A program made the position numbers and the translations under genes. Source: Pseudomonas sp. Irchel s3h14 (lineage in GTDB: Bacteria; Pseudomonadota; Gammaproteobacteria; Pseudomonadales; Pseudomonadaceae). Taken from it: a DNA stretch of 64,000 nucleotides. The stretch covers positions 1-64,000 of the forward strand of contig NZ_FYDJ01000010.1 of the NCBI RefSeq assembly GCF_900187425.1. Direction: 5' to 3'. The notes under the pieces were generated by a model. The model saw only the letters and a list, made by a program, of their open reading frames with translations, did no database searches and had not been told where the DNA came from. Shown in pieces: positions 1 through 8,826 of this stretch. Positions within the stretch are counted from its first letter, which is position 1, and every line of letters starts with the position of its first letter.

Positions 1-41
1 CGGCAGAAGACAAGGATTGATCAATCGAAGTATGCTTTTTC

Positions 42-118
42 ATGGACTCGCCCTCGCTGTCGTTGGCTGTTTAGACTGCCACCGTGGCGCATTGACGCCT
101 CGGCGTGGGCGAGTCCAT
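42..118. repeat. Long hairpin with 12-bp perfect arms
   Basis: ATGGACTCGCCC at 42-53 is the exact inverted complement of GGGCGAGTCCAT at 107-118. The 53-nt interior has smaller complementary pairs (for example GGCG/CGCC near 86-101), so a branched fold is possible. No T-run follows, so it is not an ordinary terminator. It lies just beyond the REP copy at the 3' side of the transposase gene. Its function is unknown; it could be a structured RNA or a fragment of a mobile element. Confidence 0.5.
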
Positions 119-150
119 TCAATTACAAGGATTGCTGTGTATGCGAAACC

Positions 151-192
151 TGTAGCAGCTGCCGAAGGCTGCGTTCGGCTGCGAAGCAGCCG
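151..192 (+). repeat. REP element, copy 1 (RAYT-associated)
   Basis: About 40 nt beginning GTAGCAGCTGCCGAAGG and containing GCGTTCGGCTGCG. Two further copies lie at 792-834 and, inverted, 882-925, on the other side of the transposase gene. The internal GC-rich palindrome and the repeated head are typical of Pseudomonas REP sequences mobilised by RAYT proteins. Confidence 0.85.
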
Positions 193-200
193 CCAAACAA

Positions 201-659
201 TCACAACCAACATGCATCCCAAAGTGGGTAGTCATGAACCCGCGTCACCAGTCCCGCTCGGATCGGATTAGCCACGACATACCGGGCAAGCGCCTTCACA
301 TCCTCCTCCCGCCGAACCGCACGATCGTGATAGCCCTTCTGCCACAGCCGCCCTCGCCGCCCTAACGCCTGATTGACCGCCAAGCTACTCCGGGATTTGA
401 TTCGGCACATCAGCTCCGCCAACGTTCTCTCGTGCAGTTGCACCAAACAGTGCATGTGATCCGGCATCACAACCCACGTCAGAAAGTCGCCCCAGCCCTC
501 CTCCTGCGCTTGACGCAACTCTCGTACGACCAACCTACCCAATTGCCAATCAGCAAAAAACGGCTGTCGCTGATCAACGACAACCGTTAGCAAATAAATG
601 CGCCCTGACTCAGAAAAGCGACCAACGCGTAGCTGACCCGCATTTGTACAAACAGGCAT
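201..659 (-). CDS. REP-associated tyrosine transposase (RAYT, Y1_Tnp/IS200-like)
   Basis: A 152-aa protein of the IS200/IS605-like Y1 transposase fold. It carries the HUH metal-binding motif in MPDHMHCLV and a downstream helix with GYHDRAV, where the nucleophilic tyrosine is expected. RAYTs are usually single-copy, domesticated enzymes that recognise and process the REP hairpins flanking their own gene. Here REP copies sit directly beyond the 3' end (151-192) and upstream of the 5' end (792-834, 882-925), as expected for a self-associated RAYT. The start at 659 is preferred to the longer frame (731) because AGGAGG lies 7 nt upstream. No frameshift is seen and the domain looks full length, so it may be active. 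A target of chromosomal REPs is inference. Confidence 0.9.
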   Translation of the reverse strand: MPVCTNAGQLRVGRFSESGRIYLLTVVVDQRQPFFADWQLGRLVVRELRQAQEEGWGDFLTWVVMPDHMHCLVQLHERTLAELMCRIKSRSSLAVNQALGRRGRLWQKGYHDRAVRREEDVKALARYVVANPIRAGLVTRVHDYPLWDACWL

Positions 660-791
660 TCCATTGCCTCCTGATCCATCGAAAGGAGACCTGGAATCTA
701 CAGCGTTACCAGCCAGCCCGACTGGCCGCAATGACTACAAAATACGAAGCCTCAACTCCCTAATGCCGATCAGTTAAGCCAAAACGCGATC

Positions 792-834
792 CGTAGCAGC
801 TGGCGAAGCCTGCGTTCGGCTGCGCAGCAGTCGT
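792..834 (+). repeat. REP element, copy 2
   Basis: Same element as 151-192 with a few substitutions (CTGGCGAAGCCTGC instead of CTGCCGAAGGCTGC; the two changes compensate in the stem). It forms an inverted doublet (REPIN) with 882-925. The 311-bp stretch between the transposase start and the binding-protein gene holds only this doublet. Confidence 0.85.
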
Positions 835-881
835 AAAATCAGCAACTGCGGTGCGTCAGGCGGACCGCGATAGCTGGATTC

Positions 882-925
882 ACGACTGCTGCGCAGCCGA
901 ACGCAGCCTTCGGCAGCTGCTACAC
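882..925 (-). repeat. REP element, copy 3 (inverted partner)
   Basis: Reverse complement of the REP at 151-192/792-834, about 47 bp from copy 2, giving a head-to-head doublet. It also lies just downstream of the binding-protein gene ending at 971, where it may act as a transcriptional boundary. Confidence 0.85.
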
Positions 926-970
926 GGAAGTGCGTCGCAGCTGAAACTGCTTAACTGATTGGCATTACCC

Positions 971-2056
971 TCAGCTCCCGGTACGAATCTTGTTCCACAC
1001 CCGCGTACGGACCCGGTCGATGTTCAGCGGCATCGCCTCCAGCGCAAACAATTTCCCCATCATGTCCGGGCTCGGGTAGACCTTGGTGTCATTCTTGATC
1101 GCCGGGTCGATCAGGCTGTCGGCCTGTTCGTTGCCATTGGCGTAGTGCACGTAGTTGCTGATGCTGGCCATGACGTCCGGGCGCAGCAGATAGTTCATGA
1201 AGGCATAGCCGGCCTTTTCGTCCGGGGCGTCTACCGGCATGGCGACCATGTCGAACCAGATCGCGGCGCCTTCCTTGGGAATCGAATAGCCGATGTCGAT
1301 GCCGTTCTTGGCTTCTTTCGCGCGATTTTCGGCTTGCAGAATGTCACCGGAGAAGCCGACAGCCACGCAGATGTCGCCGTTGGCCAGGTCGCTGGTGTAC
1401 TTGGACGAGTGGAAATAGCTGACATACGGGCGGACTTTCATCAGCAGCGCTTCAGCCTTTTTGTAGTCTTCCGGGTTCTTGCTGTGATGCGGCAGGCCCA
1501 GGTAGTTCAGGGCCGCCGGCAACAGTTCGGGGCCGTTGTCGAGGATGGCCACGCCGCACTTCTGCAGCTTTTGCATGTTCTCGGGTTTGAAAATCAGGTC
1601 CCAGGAGTCCACTGGCGCGTCATCACCCAACACCGCCTTGACCTTGGCGATGTTGTAACCGATGCCGGTGCTGCCCCAGAGGTACGGGAAGCCGTGTTCG
1701 TTGCCCGGATCGTTGGTTTGCAACGCCTTGAGCAACGCCGGGTTGAGGTTTTTCCAGTTCGGCAGTTGGCTCTTGTCGAGTTTCTTCAACGCCACGCCTT
1801 GAATCTGCCGAGCCATGAAGTGGTTGGACGGAAACACCACGTCGTAACCGGATTTGCCGGTCATCAATTTGCCGTCGAGGGTTTCATTGCTGTCGAAGAC
1901 GTCGTAACTGAACGCGATGCCGGTTTCTTTCTGGAAGTTTTTAGTCGTGTCCGGGGCGATGTATTCCGACCAGTTGTAGATCTTGACGATTTCGGCCGCG
2001 TGACCGAGGGTCGCGAAGAGCGCAAGTGGAGCCAGAGTCAGTGTCTTTCGGATCAT
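971..2056 (-). CDS. Polyamine ABC transporter periplasmic binding protein (PotF/SpuD type)
   Basis: A 361-aa extracellular solute-binding protein. The start at 2056 gives a clear Sec signal (MIRKTLTLAPLALFATLGHAAE); the frame extends 13 codons further but loses the signal topology. The mature N-terminus KIYNWSEYIAPDT is the hallmark of the putrescine/spermidine-binding PotD/PotF/SpuD family, and WGSTGIGYN and NYLGLP also fit. It delivers polyamines to a membrane importer, but no permease or ATPase is adjacent, so it presumably works with a transporter encoded elsewhere. Downstream of the cupin and FAD-oxidase genes on the same strand, it probably belongs to one polyamine uptake/catabolism unit. 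Which polyamine is bound cannot be told from sequence. Confidence 0.9.
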   Translation of the reverse strand: MIRKTLTLAPLALFATLGHAAEIVKIYNWSEYIAPDTTKNFQKETGIAFSYDVFDSNETLDGKLMTGKSGYDVVFPSNHFMARQIQGVALKKLDKSQLPNWKNLNPALLKALQTNDPGNEHGFPYLWGSTGIGYNIAKVKAVLGDDAPVDSWDLIFKPENMQKLQKCGVAILDNGPELLPAALNYLGLPHHSKNPEDYKKAEALLMKVRPYVSYFHSSKYTSDLANGDICVAVGFSGDILQAENRAKEAKNGIDIGYSIPKEGAAIWFDMVAMPVDAPDEKAGYAFMNYLLRPDVMASISNYVHYANGNEQADSLIDPAIKNDTKVYPSPDMMGKLFALEAMPLNIDRVRTRVWNKIRTGS

Positions 2057-2103
2057 GAGTCGATTCCTGATGGGTTTATTGTTGTTGGCAGGCAATCAGA
2101 GGA

Positions 2104-2445
2104 TCAAAAAATCAAAACGTAGGTCTTGCGCACGGTTTCCTGGATATCCCAGATGCCGAGGCTGTTGGCTGGCAACATCAGTGCATCGCCGGCTTCTATG
2201 TGCAGGGTTTCACCGTCATCCGGAGTAAACGTGCAGCGCCCCTGGATGAAGTGACAGAACTCCTGGGCGACGATCTGCCGCCGCCAGCGGCCGGGCGTGC
2301 ATTCCCAGACGCCGGTTTCGACGCCATCGTCGCGTTCAACGCTGGTGGTCGAGGCCAACGCCACGGGCATACCCAGCGGCACAGCGACCGGATTCGACTC
2401 TTCCAGCTTCAGGGTTGCGGTGTTCTTGAATTGCGTGATGCTCAT
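2104..2445 (-). CDS. Cupin domain protein (cupin_3/DUF861 type)
   Basis: A 113-aa single-domain cupin: W-E-C-T-P-G-R-W, then FCHFIQGRCTFTPDDGE, then GDALMLPANSLGIWDI, the (S)-ureidoglycine aminohydrolase-like cupin_3 pattern. Proteins of this size commonly accompany gamma-glutamyl-polyamine or amine oxidase genes in Pseudomonas, with no established activity. It lies between the FAD oxidoreductase (43 bp downstream of that gene's stop) and the polyamine-binding protein, all on the minus strand, so co-transcription is likely. Function beyond small-molecule binding is inference. Confidence 0.8.
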   Translation of the reverse strand: MSITQFKNTATLKLEESNPVAVPLGMPVALASTTSVERDDGVETGVWECTPGRWRRQIVAQEFCHFIQGRCTFTPDDGETLHIEAGDALMLPANSLGIWDIQETVRKTYVLIF

Positions 2446-2488
2446 GGGAGTACCTGTCGATTGAGCCTATAGATGAAGAGCGCGCTGT

Positions 2489-3907
2489 TTAATGCATGAA
2501 GCCTTCCATGAAGCCGGCAATGCCGCTGGCCAGTTTGCGACGCCAGGGTGCGGAGGCCGGGTTGGCCAGGGTCTGGTCTTCGTGGACGAAGCTGCGGATG
2601 ATTGCGTTGTAGCCGAGCCAACGGCACGGCTCCGGCTCCCAGGCCCTGAGCGCGTCGAGCCCGCCATGGATGACCCACGGCTGGCGAACCAGCTCGGTGT
2701 CGCGCTGCAGAATCAGGTCGGCCAGAGTCCGGCCGCCCAGGTTGCTGGCACCGACGCCCTCCCCGCCATAGCCACCCGACAAGGCGATGCCACTGGCCTG
2801 ATCGCACAGCACGTGCGGCTTGAAACGCCGGGACATCCCCAGATTGCCGCCCCAGGCATGGGTAATCCGCACGTTCTTGAGCTGCGGGAAGAGTTCGCCA
2901 AACAGATAACGTCGCAGCTCCACTTCGCTGGTGGTCAAGTCGAAGTCATGGCGTAACTTGGCAGCGAACTGATAACCGCCCCGCGCGCCGAACACCAACC
3001 GGTTGTCAGCCGTGCGCTGGCCGTAAGTGACCTGGCGACTGTTTTCGCTGAAGGCCTGGCCGCGACTCAGGCCGATTTCATCCCACGTGGCAGCGGATAA
3101 CGGCTCGGTGGCCACGATCAAGCTTTGCACCGGCAGCTGATAGCGCCCCAAGGGTGGCAAGGTGACCGAGTAACCTTCGACCGCCGGCACGATCCAACGG
3201 CTGCGAACCGAGGCTTTCGCCGTACGCAGGCCACCCGATTGCCACTGGATGACCGGGCTGTTCTCGTAGATCCTGACGCCCATTTTCTCCACCGTCCGAG
3301 CCAGACCTCGCACCAACTTTGCCGGGTGAATGGTCGCGACGTGCGGTGCATAGATACCGCCATAAGGTTTGGCGACTCTGATCTGTTGCGCCAACTGCTC
3401 GGGGCTGAGCCAGCGGTAATCGCTTTCGGTCAAACCCTGGCTGTAGAGCGTGTCGAGAAAATGCCGAAGGCTGGCTTCCTGTTCCGGATAGCGTGCAGCG
3501 CAATACAGCGCCCCGCCTTTGCGGTAATCACAGTCGATGTCTTCACGTTCAAGGACAATCCCGACTTCATCCGGAATGCCGTGCAGCAAATCGAACGAAG
3601 CCCGGCGCTGTTCGGGTGGCAAGTCGGCGAGCAGGCGGTCTTCGCCCAGCACATTGCCCATCAGCCAGCCACCGTTACGCCCCGAGGCGCCAAAACCGGC
3701 GGTTTGCGCTTCAACGATGGCGATATTCAGGTCAGGCGCCAGGCGCTTGAGGTAGTACGCGGTCCAGAGCCCGGTATACCCCGCGCCAATGATGGCGACG
3801 TCGACGTCCAGATCCTGTTCCAATGCCGGACGCGCCAATAATGGCTCGTCGAGTTGATCCATCCACAAACTGATAGTGCGCCACGCCGACATGCAAGACT
3901 CCGCCAC
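2489..3907 (-). CDS. FAD-dependent amine/amino-acid oxidoreductase (PuuB/DadA-like)
   Basis: A 472-aa flavoprotein of the DAO (PF01266) family. The dinucleotide-binding motif is VDVAIIGAGYTGLWTAYYL, followed by ASGRNGGW, the FAD loop typical of gamma-glutamylputrescine oxidase (PuuB)-like enzymes; HAWGGNLGM and GGYGGEGVGASN form the C-terminal FAD segment. It probably oxidatively deaminates an amine or a gamma-glutamylated polyamine, with the cupin and binding protein of the same cluster. The start could be 3907 or 3892 (second Met). Assignment to a specific substrate rests on context only. Confidence 0.88.
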   Translation of the reverse strand: MAESCMSAWRTISLWMDQLDEPLLARPALEQDLDVDVAIIGAGYTGLWTAYYLKRLAPDLNIAIVEAQTAGFGASGRNGGWLMGNVLGEDRLLADLPPEQRRASFDLLHGIPDEVGIVLEREDIDCDYRKGGALYCAARYPEQEASLRHFLDTLYSQGLTESDYRWLSPEQLAQQIRVAKPYGGIYAPHVATIHPAKLVRGLARTVEKMGVRIYENSPVIQWQSGGLRTAKASVRSRWIVPAVEGYSVTLPPLGRYQLPVQSLIVATEPLSAATWDEIGLSRGQAFSENSRQVTYGQRTADNRLVFGARGGYQFAAKLRHDFDLTTSEVELRRYLFGELFPQLKNVRITHAWGGNLGMSRRFKPHVLCDQASGIALSGGYGGEGVGASNLGGRTLADLILQRDTELVRQPWVIHGGLDALRAWEPEPCRWLGYNAIIRSFVHEDQTLANPASAPWRRKLASGIAGFMEGFMH

Positions 3908-3942
3908 TCAAACTTCGATGGCGTCGATCCTAGTGCGTGGAC

Positions 3943-4818
3943 TTAGAGGCTGTCTTGCGCGCGTGCACGCAAAGAAATTTGTTTTACGTAGGCCTTGGGC
4001 GACTGACCGGTGTGCTGGCGGAAGCAGCTATAGAACGCCGACAGCGAATTGAACCCGGCGGCAAACGCCAGTTCGTCGATACGCAGTGGCGGCGTGGCGT
4101 TATCCAGTGCCGCGAGCAAATGCTGCAGCCGCGCCTGGTTGACGTATCGATAGAAGCTCTGGCCAAGCACCTGATTCAGCAGATAGGAAATCTGATTGCG
4201 GCTGTACCCGCACTCCTTCGCCACCCGTTGCAGGTCGAGTTCGGGATCGAGGTAAGGTTGTTGGCGCTGAAAATACTGCAGCAAGTCTTCAGCCATGAAG
4301 CTCAGCTGGCGTGCAGACAGCCCGAGTCGACTGACCGCCGGACGTTGGCTGCTGGTGACCTTGCTGGAGGGCTGTTCATGCACCAGCGAGGCATATTCGT
4401 TGACCCGCCAGATCAGTCCGTCACGCACGGTAATCGCCTCGCTGGCCCGGAACGACACCAGGCCTTCACCGCCGCGAAGGGTGATGCGGTACTGAATGAA
4501 CGCCGTGTTGCCGTCCAGACGAATACGGTCCGAGTGCTCCAGGGCTTCATCGGGATCGCGGGGCATGCTGCTGCGCACGTATTCACGTAATTCGGACAGC
4601 CCCATCACACGGTTCTGGAAAAAATCGCTGTACTGAATCTCTGGGTGATAGAGCGCCATCACCCCGTCCAGGTCCCGGTGTTTCCAGCGCAAGTGATAAC
4701 GCATCACCGTGTCGCCCGTGGCCTGGGTTTGCAGCGGGCCATCATCATCGGCGTGCATAAAGGACTCGGCGAGAAAATGCCGAGCTTGCCGAAATTCCGT
4801 CTCGGCTTCAATGACCAA
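3943..4818 (-). CDS. AraC-family regulator with an N-terminal NTF2/SnoaL-like domain
   Basis: A 291-aa protein with two parts. Residues about 30-150 (MRYHLRWKHRDLDGVMALYHPEI, ITVRDGLIWRVNEYASL) look like an NTF2/SnoaL cone fold rather than the usual AraC cupin. Residues about 185-285 are a double helix-turn-helix AraC domain (LQRVAKECGYSRNQISYLLNQ; IDELAFAAGFNSLSAFYSCFRQHTGQSPKAYV). The longest frame starts with TTG at 4818; ATG at 4758 is an alternative and neither has a strong ribosome site. It is the last gene upstream of the FAD-oxidase cluster on the same strand, 35 bp away, so it probably controls it. The ligand is presumably amine-like (inference). Confidence 0.85.
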   Translation of the reverse strand: MVIEAETEFRQARHFLAESFMHADDDGPLQTQATGDTVMRYHLRWKHRDLDGVMALYHPEIQYSDFFQNRVMGLSELREYVRSSMPRDPDEALEHSDRIRLDGNTAFIQYRITLRGGEGLVSFRASEAITVRDGLIWRVNEYASLVHEQPSSKVTSSQRPAVSRLGLSARQLSFMAEDLLQYFQRQQPYLDPELDLQRVAKECGYSRNQISYLLNQVLGQSFYRYVNQARLQHLLAALDNATPPLRIDELAFAAGFNSLSAFYSCFRQHTGQSPKAYVKQISLRARAQDSL

Positions 4819-5021
4819 CCAGTGGTTGCCAACTGCCGAATACCGACCGTTCCCATGACCTGCATCAAAAAAACTGAACCAATCGCTAAACGGCCTGAAA
4901 AATCCACATTGTTTTCACATTTGGCTGCTACTTTTAAAGGCAGTCACCGGTTGAGCCATTGAAGGCTCTTCCCTCCTAACATGAGCTAAAGGAAGCGCTC
5001 GATGAATGAGGCGGGCTGCAT

Positions 5022-5294
5022 ATGAATAAAGGGTTCAGTAAAGTCACCTTTCCAAACGCCTGCCAGCTGATGCGCTGGCATTTTCATCCCATGGGTTTCG
5101 AGGCGAGCATGGATGCGCCGGGCAGCATGATTGCCCGTCTATTTGACCGTGCCAGTGGCGAGACCATGATCGCCATCGCCGGCATTCCTTGCGCGACAGT
5201 AATGAATGCTGCGGATGTAGAACGAATAATCGAAGCGGTGGAAGACGAGCTTGAGGCTTTCATTCCGCCAGCCGCCCTCAGGAGCTATGCCTGA
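5022..5294 (+). CDS. DUF1652-type small protein
   Basis: A 90-aa protein resembling the Pseudomonas-restricted DUF1652 family: an N-terminal L-R-x-H-F-x-P-x-x-F-E-A segment (LMRWHFHPMGFEA), a central MIARLFDRASGE strand and a C-terminal acidic helix (VERIIEAVEDELEAF). No function is known. It is monocistronic, ends just before a strong terminator, and runs opposite to both neighbouring units. The family assignment is from memory of its pattern. Confidence 0.7.
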   Translation: MNKGFSKVTFPNACQLMRWHFHPMGFEASMDAPGSMIARLFDRASGETMIAIAGIPCATVMNAADVERIIEAVEDELEAFIPPAALRSYA

Positions 5295-5313
5295 AGGCTG
5301 AACTTTCAACAAC

Positions 5314-5339
5314 AAGCCCACGTTAAGTGGGCTTTTTTG
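5314..5339 (+). terminator. Rho-independent terminator
   Basis: Stem AGCCCAC / GTGGGCT with a short loop and a T6 run, 20 nt after the stop of the DUF1652 gene. It lies between convergent genes and may serve the helicase gene less well, since the other side lacks a long A-run. Confidence 0.9.
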
Positions 5340-5360
5340 TGTGCGAAGATTCTTTACGGT

Positions 5361-7835
5361 TCACGCCGATGTCTTGCCCTGTCGGTGATCGGCAAAGAAC
5401 GCCTTGCCCTTGCCGATCCGATCGGAAGCTTTAGGCAGGTTGGCCGCCTGGTTGTCTTGCCCATCGACATACCAATAACAATGACTCACCGCCCGAGTGA
5501 TGCCGACGTAAGCCAGCCGCAGGATCTCGTCTTTCTGTGCGCTGTCGTACGCTTCGCTGTCGCCAGCCTTGCCCAGACGGGCCATGCGATAGACCTGGTT
5601 CTTGTACGGAGAACTGGTCAGGTGCTGACAATCACCCAGCAGGAACACGGCGTCAGCCTGAAGTCCCTTGGCGCTGTGATAAGTCAGTTGTTTGAGCCGT
5701 CGTGCTTCGTACGGCAAGCTAGAATCTACATTAACTACAGACTGAATATGTTCTTCTATCAATGACTTATCACTGCTTTTTCGATAAAGCATCAAGATTG
5801 AATCGCCCTTTCTGTAGTGCTCCATCAGGCGCTTGGCCATGCCTTGATCGTCGCGATCGAGAACGTTAACCGGCAACAACGCCTTCGGTTCGCCACTGGC
5901 CTTGGCCTTCTTGCCTGCGATCGCCGGCGCCGCACGAACGATGTGTTCGGCCGCATCGATAATGTGCTGATGGCTGCGGTAGTTGTCGCTCAGCATCACC
6001 TTGGTCGTGCTCGGCGAAGGGAATTCCTTGTTGAATTCCATGAAATACGTCGGCGAACTGCCCCGCCAGCCATAAATCGATTGCCAGTCATCGCCGACAC
6101 AGAGCAAGGACGAACGTTGTGCGCCGCGCCCCACGTGCATGGCCGGGCCGCGACTGCGGATTTCCGTGAGGCTCGCACGAATCCAGGAAACGATCTGCGG
6201 TGATACGTCCTGAAATTCGTCGATCATCAAGTGCGACATCGGCCTGAGCAGCTCATCACTCAGCAGCTTCAGGTTTTCCGGTGAATGTTCGCTGAACAAG
6301 GCAAACATCCGGTTGTAGGTCATCACCGGGGGTTTCTGATCGAGCAGATGATCTTCCAGCGCTCGCCAGTACAGGCTCAAGGCCTCGAAGAAAAACCGGT
6401 CCGGGTCGTCCTTGGCGAAACTCATCTGGCCCACGGCAGTGGGTACATCCAGGCTGAGGTTCTCGATAAACCCCGCCGCAGCGACAAAACAGTCCAGTAA
6501 CGGCGCAGAGCTGAGTTCGCCCTTGACCTTGTAATCGAAGCCCGGCCCAGCACTCGCATCGCCTCCAAGAGACGCCAATACACGCTTTGATGACTCGTAA
6601 CTATCCAGCCATATCAATGGCTTACGACAGAAAGCTTGAAACAGGGTGCGCTTGACCGCCCATTCCGCGCGCACGCTCAATTTGGCATTGGGGCGGCTGA
6701 CCTGCGGGTTTTCCCGGGGATCGAACCCCAGCACCACCCAAGCGTCCAGGCTAGGAATATAGCCATGACAATGAAATGTTGAGCCGTTGATATCAAACGT
6801 CTGGCGCTTCGGCTCGATGCCTTTGATTGGCCAGGCACCCGCGCGAAACCACAGATCTTCGATAGCGTCGCAGAGCTCTTCGTCACGTTTGGCGGCCAGT
6901 TCGGTCACGGCCATGCGCTTTTGCACGTCAGGATGATCGCGCTCCAGCTCCTTGAGTTGCAGCGCGTGACGGGACAATGGCTTGATCAATTCGCGAAAGC
7001 GCTCATTGCGCGTGTGCAGGCTGTGATAGCAAGCGTTGAGTTGCTGGCGCTGGGCGTCGTTGATGCGCAAGTCGAAAGGATTGCTGTCGACCTCCTCATC
7101 GCCGCTTTGCGCACGGTGACTGAGGTTTTCGAAGGCTTGCAGCCGCTCGAAGCCCGGCAGGCTGCGAACCATTGGCAGGATTCGCGAATGGAAGGTGCGT
7201 ACCAGATCACGCGCCTCCTTGAAACTGAGCGCCCGGCCCCAGAGTGCAAACAGCTCGATCAGTTTGTTGATGAAGTCTTTGCGCGATTCACGGGTAAAGG
7301 TCACCACCGTCATCGAACTCAGCTCGAACCCCAGATAATGGGTCAGCAGCAAAATACGCAACACCAACGTGGTCGATTTGCCCGCCCCCGCGCCGGCAAT
7401 CACCGAGGTCGAGGGCGTGTCGCTGAAGATCATTTTCCACTGCGCGGCGCTGGGCTGGGCGTACGGTGGCAGCAGTCGAGCGACATCCGTCTTCATGCGC
7501 TTCTTCAACTCAGCGCTCAACGGCAGACGCCAATCGTCGAACAGATTGTCGTCAACGTTGGGCGGCCGGTGTTCGGTGGAGCGCGAGTCGCGGATCAACA
7601 ATACCTGCCGGCCTTCTTCCAACCCTTCAAGTTTGCCTTCCTTATAGCCGTAATCCACCCCGGCACTGTGCCCACTGCGAAAGCCGTCTGCCTGGCCGTG
7701 CAGCCAGGATGCACGGTGTTGTGCGCGCAGACGCGTCAGGCCGTGACCAAAGAACCGGGCGGCCAGACGCTTGAGCAGCGGCATCTCGGCCAGGGGACGA
7801 AGTTCAGGAGGAAGATCGGGGGTGTGTTGCGGCAC
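5361..7835 (-). CDS. UvrD/Rep-family ATP-dependent DNA helicase (superfamily 1)
   Basis: An 824-aa SF1A helicase. Walker A is GAGAGKST at residues 148-155, preceded by a QPSAAQW Q-motif-like segment; motif II is LMIDEFQDVSP; motif III is VGDDWQSIYGWRGS; later come LSDNYRS, YHSAKGLQADAVFLLGD and AYVGITRAV (motifs IV-VI). About 100 residues precede the helicase core and include a charged YGYKEGKLEGLEEGR helix, so this is not canonical UvrD, Rep or PcrA. It probably unwinds 3'-tailed DNA in repair or fork processing. It is transcribed alone, convergent with the DUF1652 gene and divergent from pirin. Confidence 0.9.
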   Translation of the reverse strand: MPQHTPDLPPELRPLAEMPLLKRLAARFFGHGLTRLRAQHRASWLHGQADGFRSGHSAGVDYGYKEGKLEGLEEGRQVLLIRDSRSTEHRPPNVDDNLFDDWRLPLSAELKKRMKTDVARLLPPYAQPSAAQWKMIFSDTPSTSVIAGAGAGKSTTLVLRILLLTHYLGFELSSMTVVTFTRESRKDFINKLIELFALWGRALSFKEARDLVRTFHSRILPMVRSLPGFERLQAFENLSHRAQSGDEEVDSNPFDLRINDAQRQQLNACYHSLHTRNERFRELIKPLSRHALQLKELERDHPDVQKRMAVTELAAKRDEELCDAIEDLWFRAGAWPIKGIEPKRQTFDINGSTFHCHGYIPSLDAWVVLGFDPRENPQVSRPNAKLSVRAEWAVKRTLFQAFCRKPLIWLDSYESSKRVLASLGGDASAGPGFDYKVKGELSSAPLLDCFVAAAGFIENLSLDVPTAVGQMSFAKDDPDRFFFEALSLYWRALEDHLLDQKPPVMTYNRMFALFSEHSPENLKLLSDELLRPMSHLMIDEFQDVSPQIVSWIRASLTEIRSRGPAMHVGRGAQRSSLLCVGDDWQSIYGWRGSSPTYFMEFNKEFPSPSTTKVMLSDNYRSHQHIIDAAEHIVRAAPAIAGKKAKASGEPKALLPVNVLDRDDQGMAKRLMEHYRKGDSILMLYRKSSDKSLIEEHIQSVVNVDSSLPYEARRLKQLTYHSAKGLQADAVFLLGDCQHLTSSPYKNQVYRMARLGKAGDSEAYDSAQKDEILRLAYVGITRAVSHCYWYVDGQDNQAANLPKASDRIGKGKAFFADHRQGKTSA

Positions 7836-8114
7836 GCGGGCTGACTCCAGGGTGTGAGGCTGTTGGGGCTATGGTGTCTGCATTTGCCGTTCAGTTCTAG
7901 TGAAATGCTTACAGGTCATTGGCTTATGCGATGAAGTGAAGGTTGGGTGAGAATCTTTCGAGGTGATTTGATATCAAATTATTCGATTGTATTGAGGCAT
8001 TTTTTACGCTTTTTATCGATTGGTGCCTGATAGATGATGCTCGCCATCAACCACCGGTTCGCGTTTCGTGGCTCAGGCGCTCTGCCCCATGACGAACCTT
8101 TTCAGGAGACGATC

Positions 8115-8810
8115 ATGCTTGAACTCAGACCCTTCAACTCCCTGGGCGGCGCCAACCATGGCTGGTTGGATGCTCATCACCACTTTTCGTTCGCCGAGTA
8201 CCATGACCCAAAACGCATGAACTGGGGCAACCTGCGGGTGTGGAACGACGACGTGATTGCCTCTGGCACCGGTTTCCCGAAACACCCGCACCGGGACATG
8301 GAGATCATCACTTATGTCCGTGAAGGCGCAATCACTCACGAAGACAACCTGGGCAACAAGGGTCGCACCGAAGCGGGCGACGTTCAGGTCATGAGCGCCG
8401 GCACCGGGATCGCCCACAGTGAATACAACCTGGAAGCGACCGAAACCAGGATCTTCCAGATCTGGATCATCCCGAACGAATCCGGTTTGGCACCGTCCTG
8501 GGGCGCCAAACCCTTTCCGAAAGGTCAGCGCGAAGGTTTCGTGACACTGGCAAGCGGCAAGGCCGGCGACGATCAAAGCCTGCGGATTCGAGCCGATGCG
8601 CGATTAGTGGCCGCGAACCTCAAGGCCGGTGAATCCGCCGAGTATCGCCTGGACAATGGCCGTCGCGCCTATCTGGTACCGGCTACCGGTGTCATTGAAG
8701 TCAATGGCTTGCGTGCACAAGCTCGAGACGGTATTGCAGTTGCCGATGAGCAAGTGTTGCGGGTGACCGCCATCGAAGACAGTGAAATCGTTCTGGTGGA
8801 CCTGGCTTAA
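8115..8810 (+). CDS. Pirin family protein (YhaK/quercetinase-like bicupin)
   Basis: A 231-aa bicupin. The metal-binding pattern is clear: HHHFSFAEYHD, then FPKHPHRDMEIITYV and GTGIAHSEYN in the N-terminal cupin. The start at 8115 is chosen over the longer frame (8034) because CAGGAG lies 6 nt upstream and the family begins MLELRPF. Members can show quercetin 2,3-dioxygenase activity in vitro; the physiological role in Pseudomonas is not settled (redox or stress sensing is suggested). It is monocistronic, followed by a strong terminator. Confidence 0.92.
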   Translation: MLELRPFNSLGGANHGWLDAHHHFSFAEYHDPKRMNWGNLRVWNDDVIASGTGFPKHPHRDMEIITYVREGAITHEDNLGNKGRTEAGDVQVMSAGTGIAHSEYNLEATETRIFQIWIIPNESGLAPSWGAKPFPKGQREGFVTLASGKAGDDQSLRIRADARLVAANLKAGESAEYRLDNGRRAYLVPATGVIEVNGLRAQARDGIAVADEQVLRVTAIEDSEIVLVDLA

Positions 8811-8826
8811 TCGTCAAACGCAGGGC

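Noticed and set aside
959..2122. 387-aa plus-strand frame opposite the polyamine-binding protein
   Set aside because: It is the complement of a clearly recognised gene, with no domain and no ribosome site; high GC makes long antisense frames common here.
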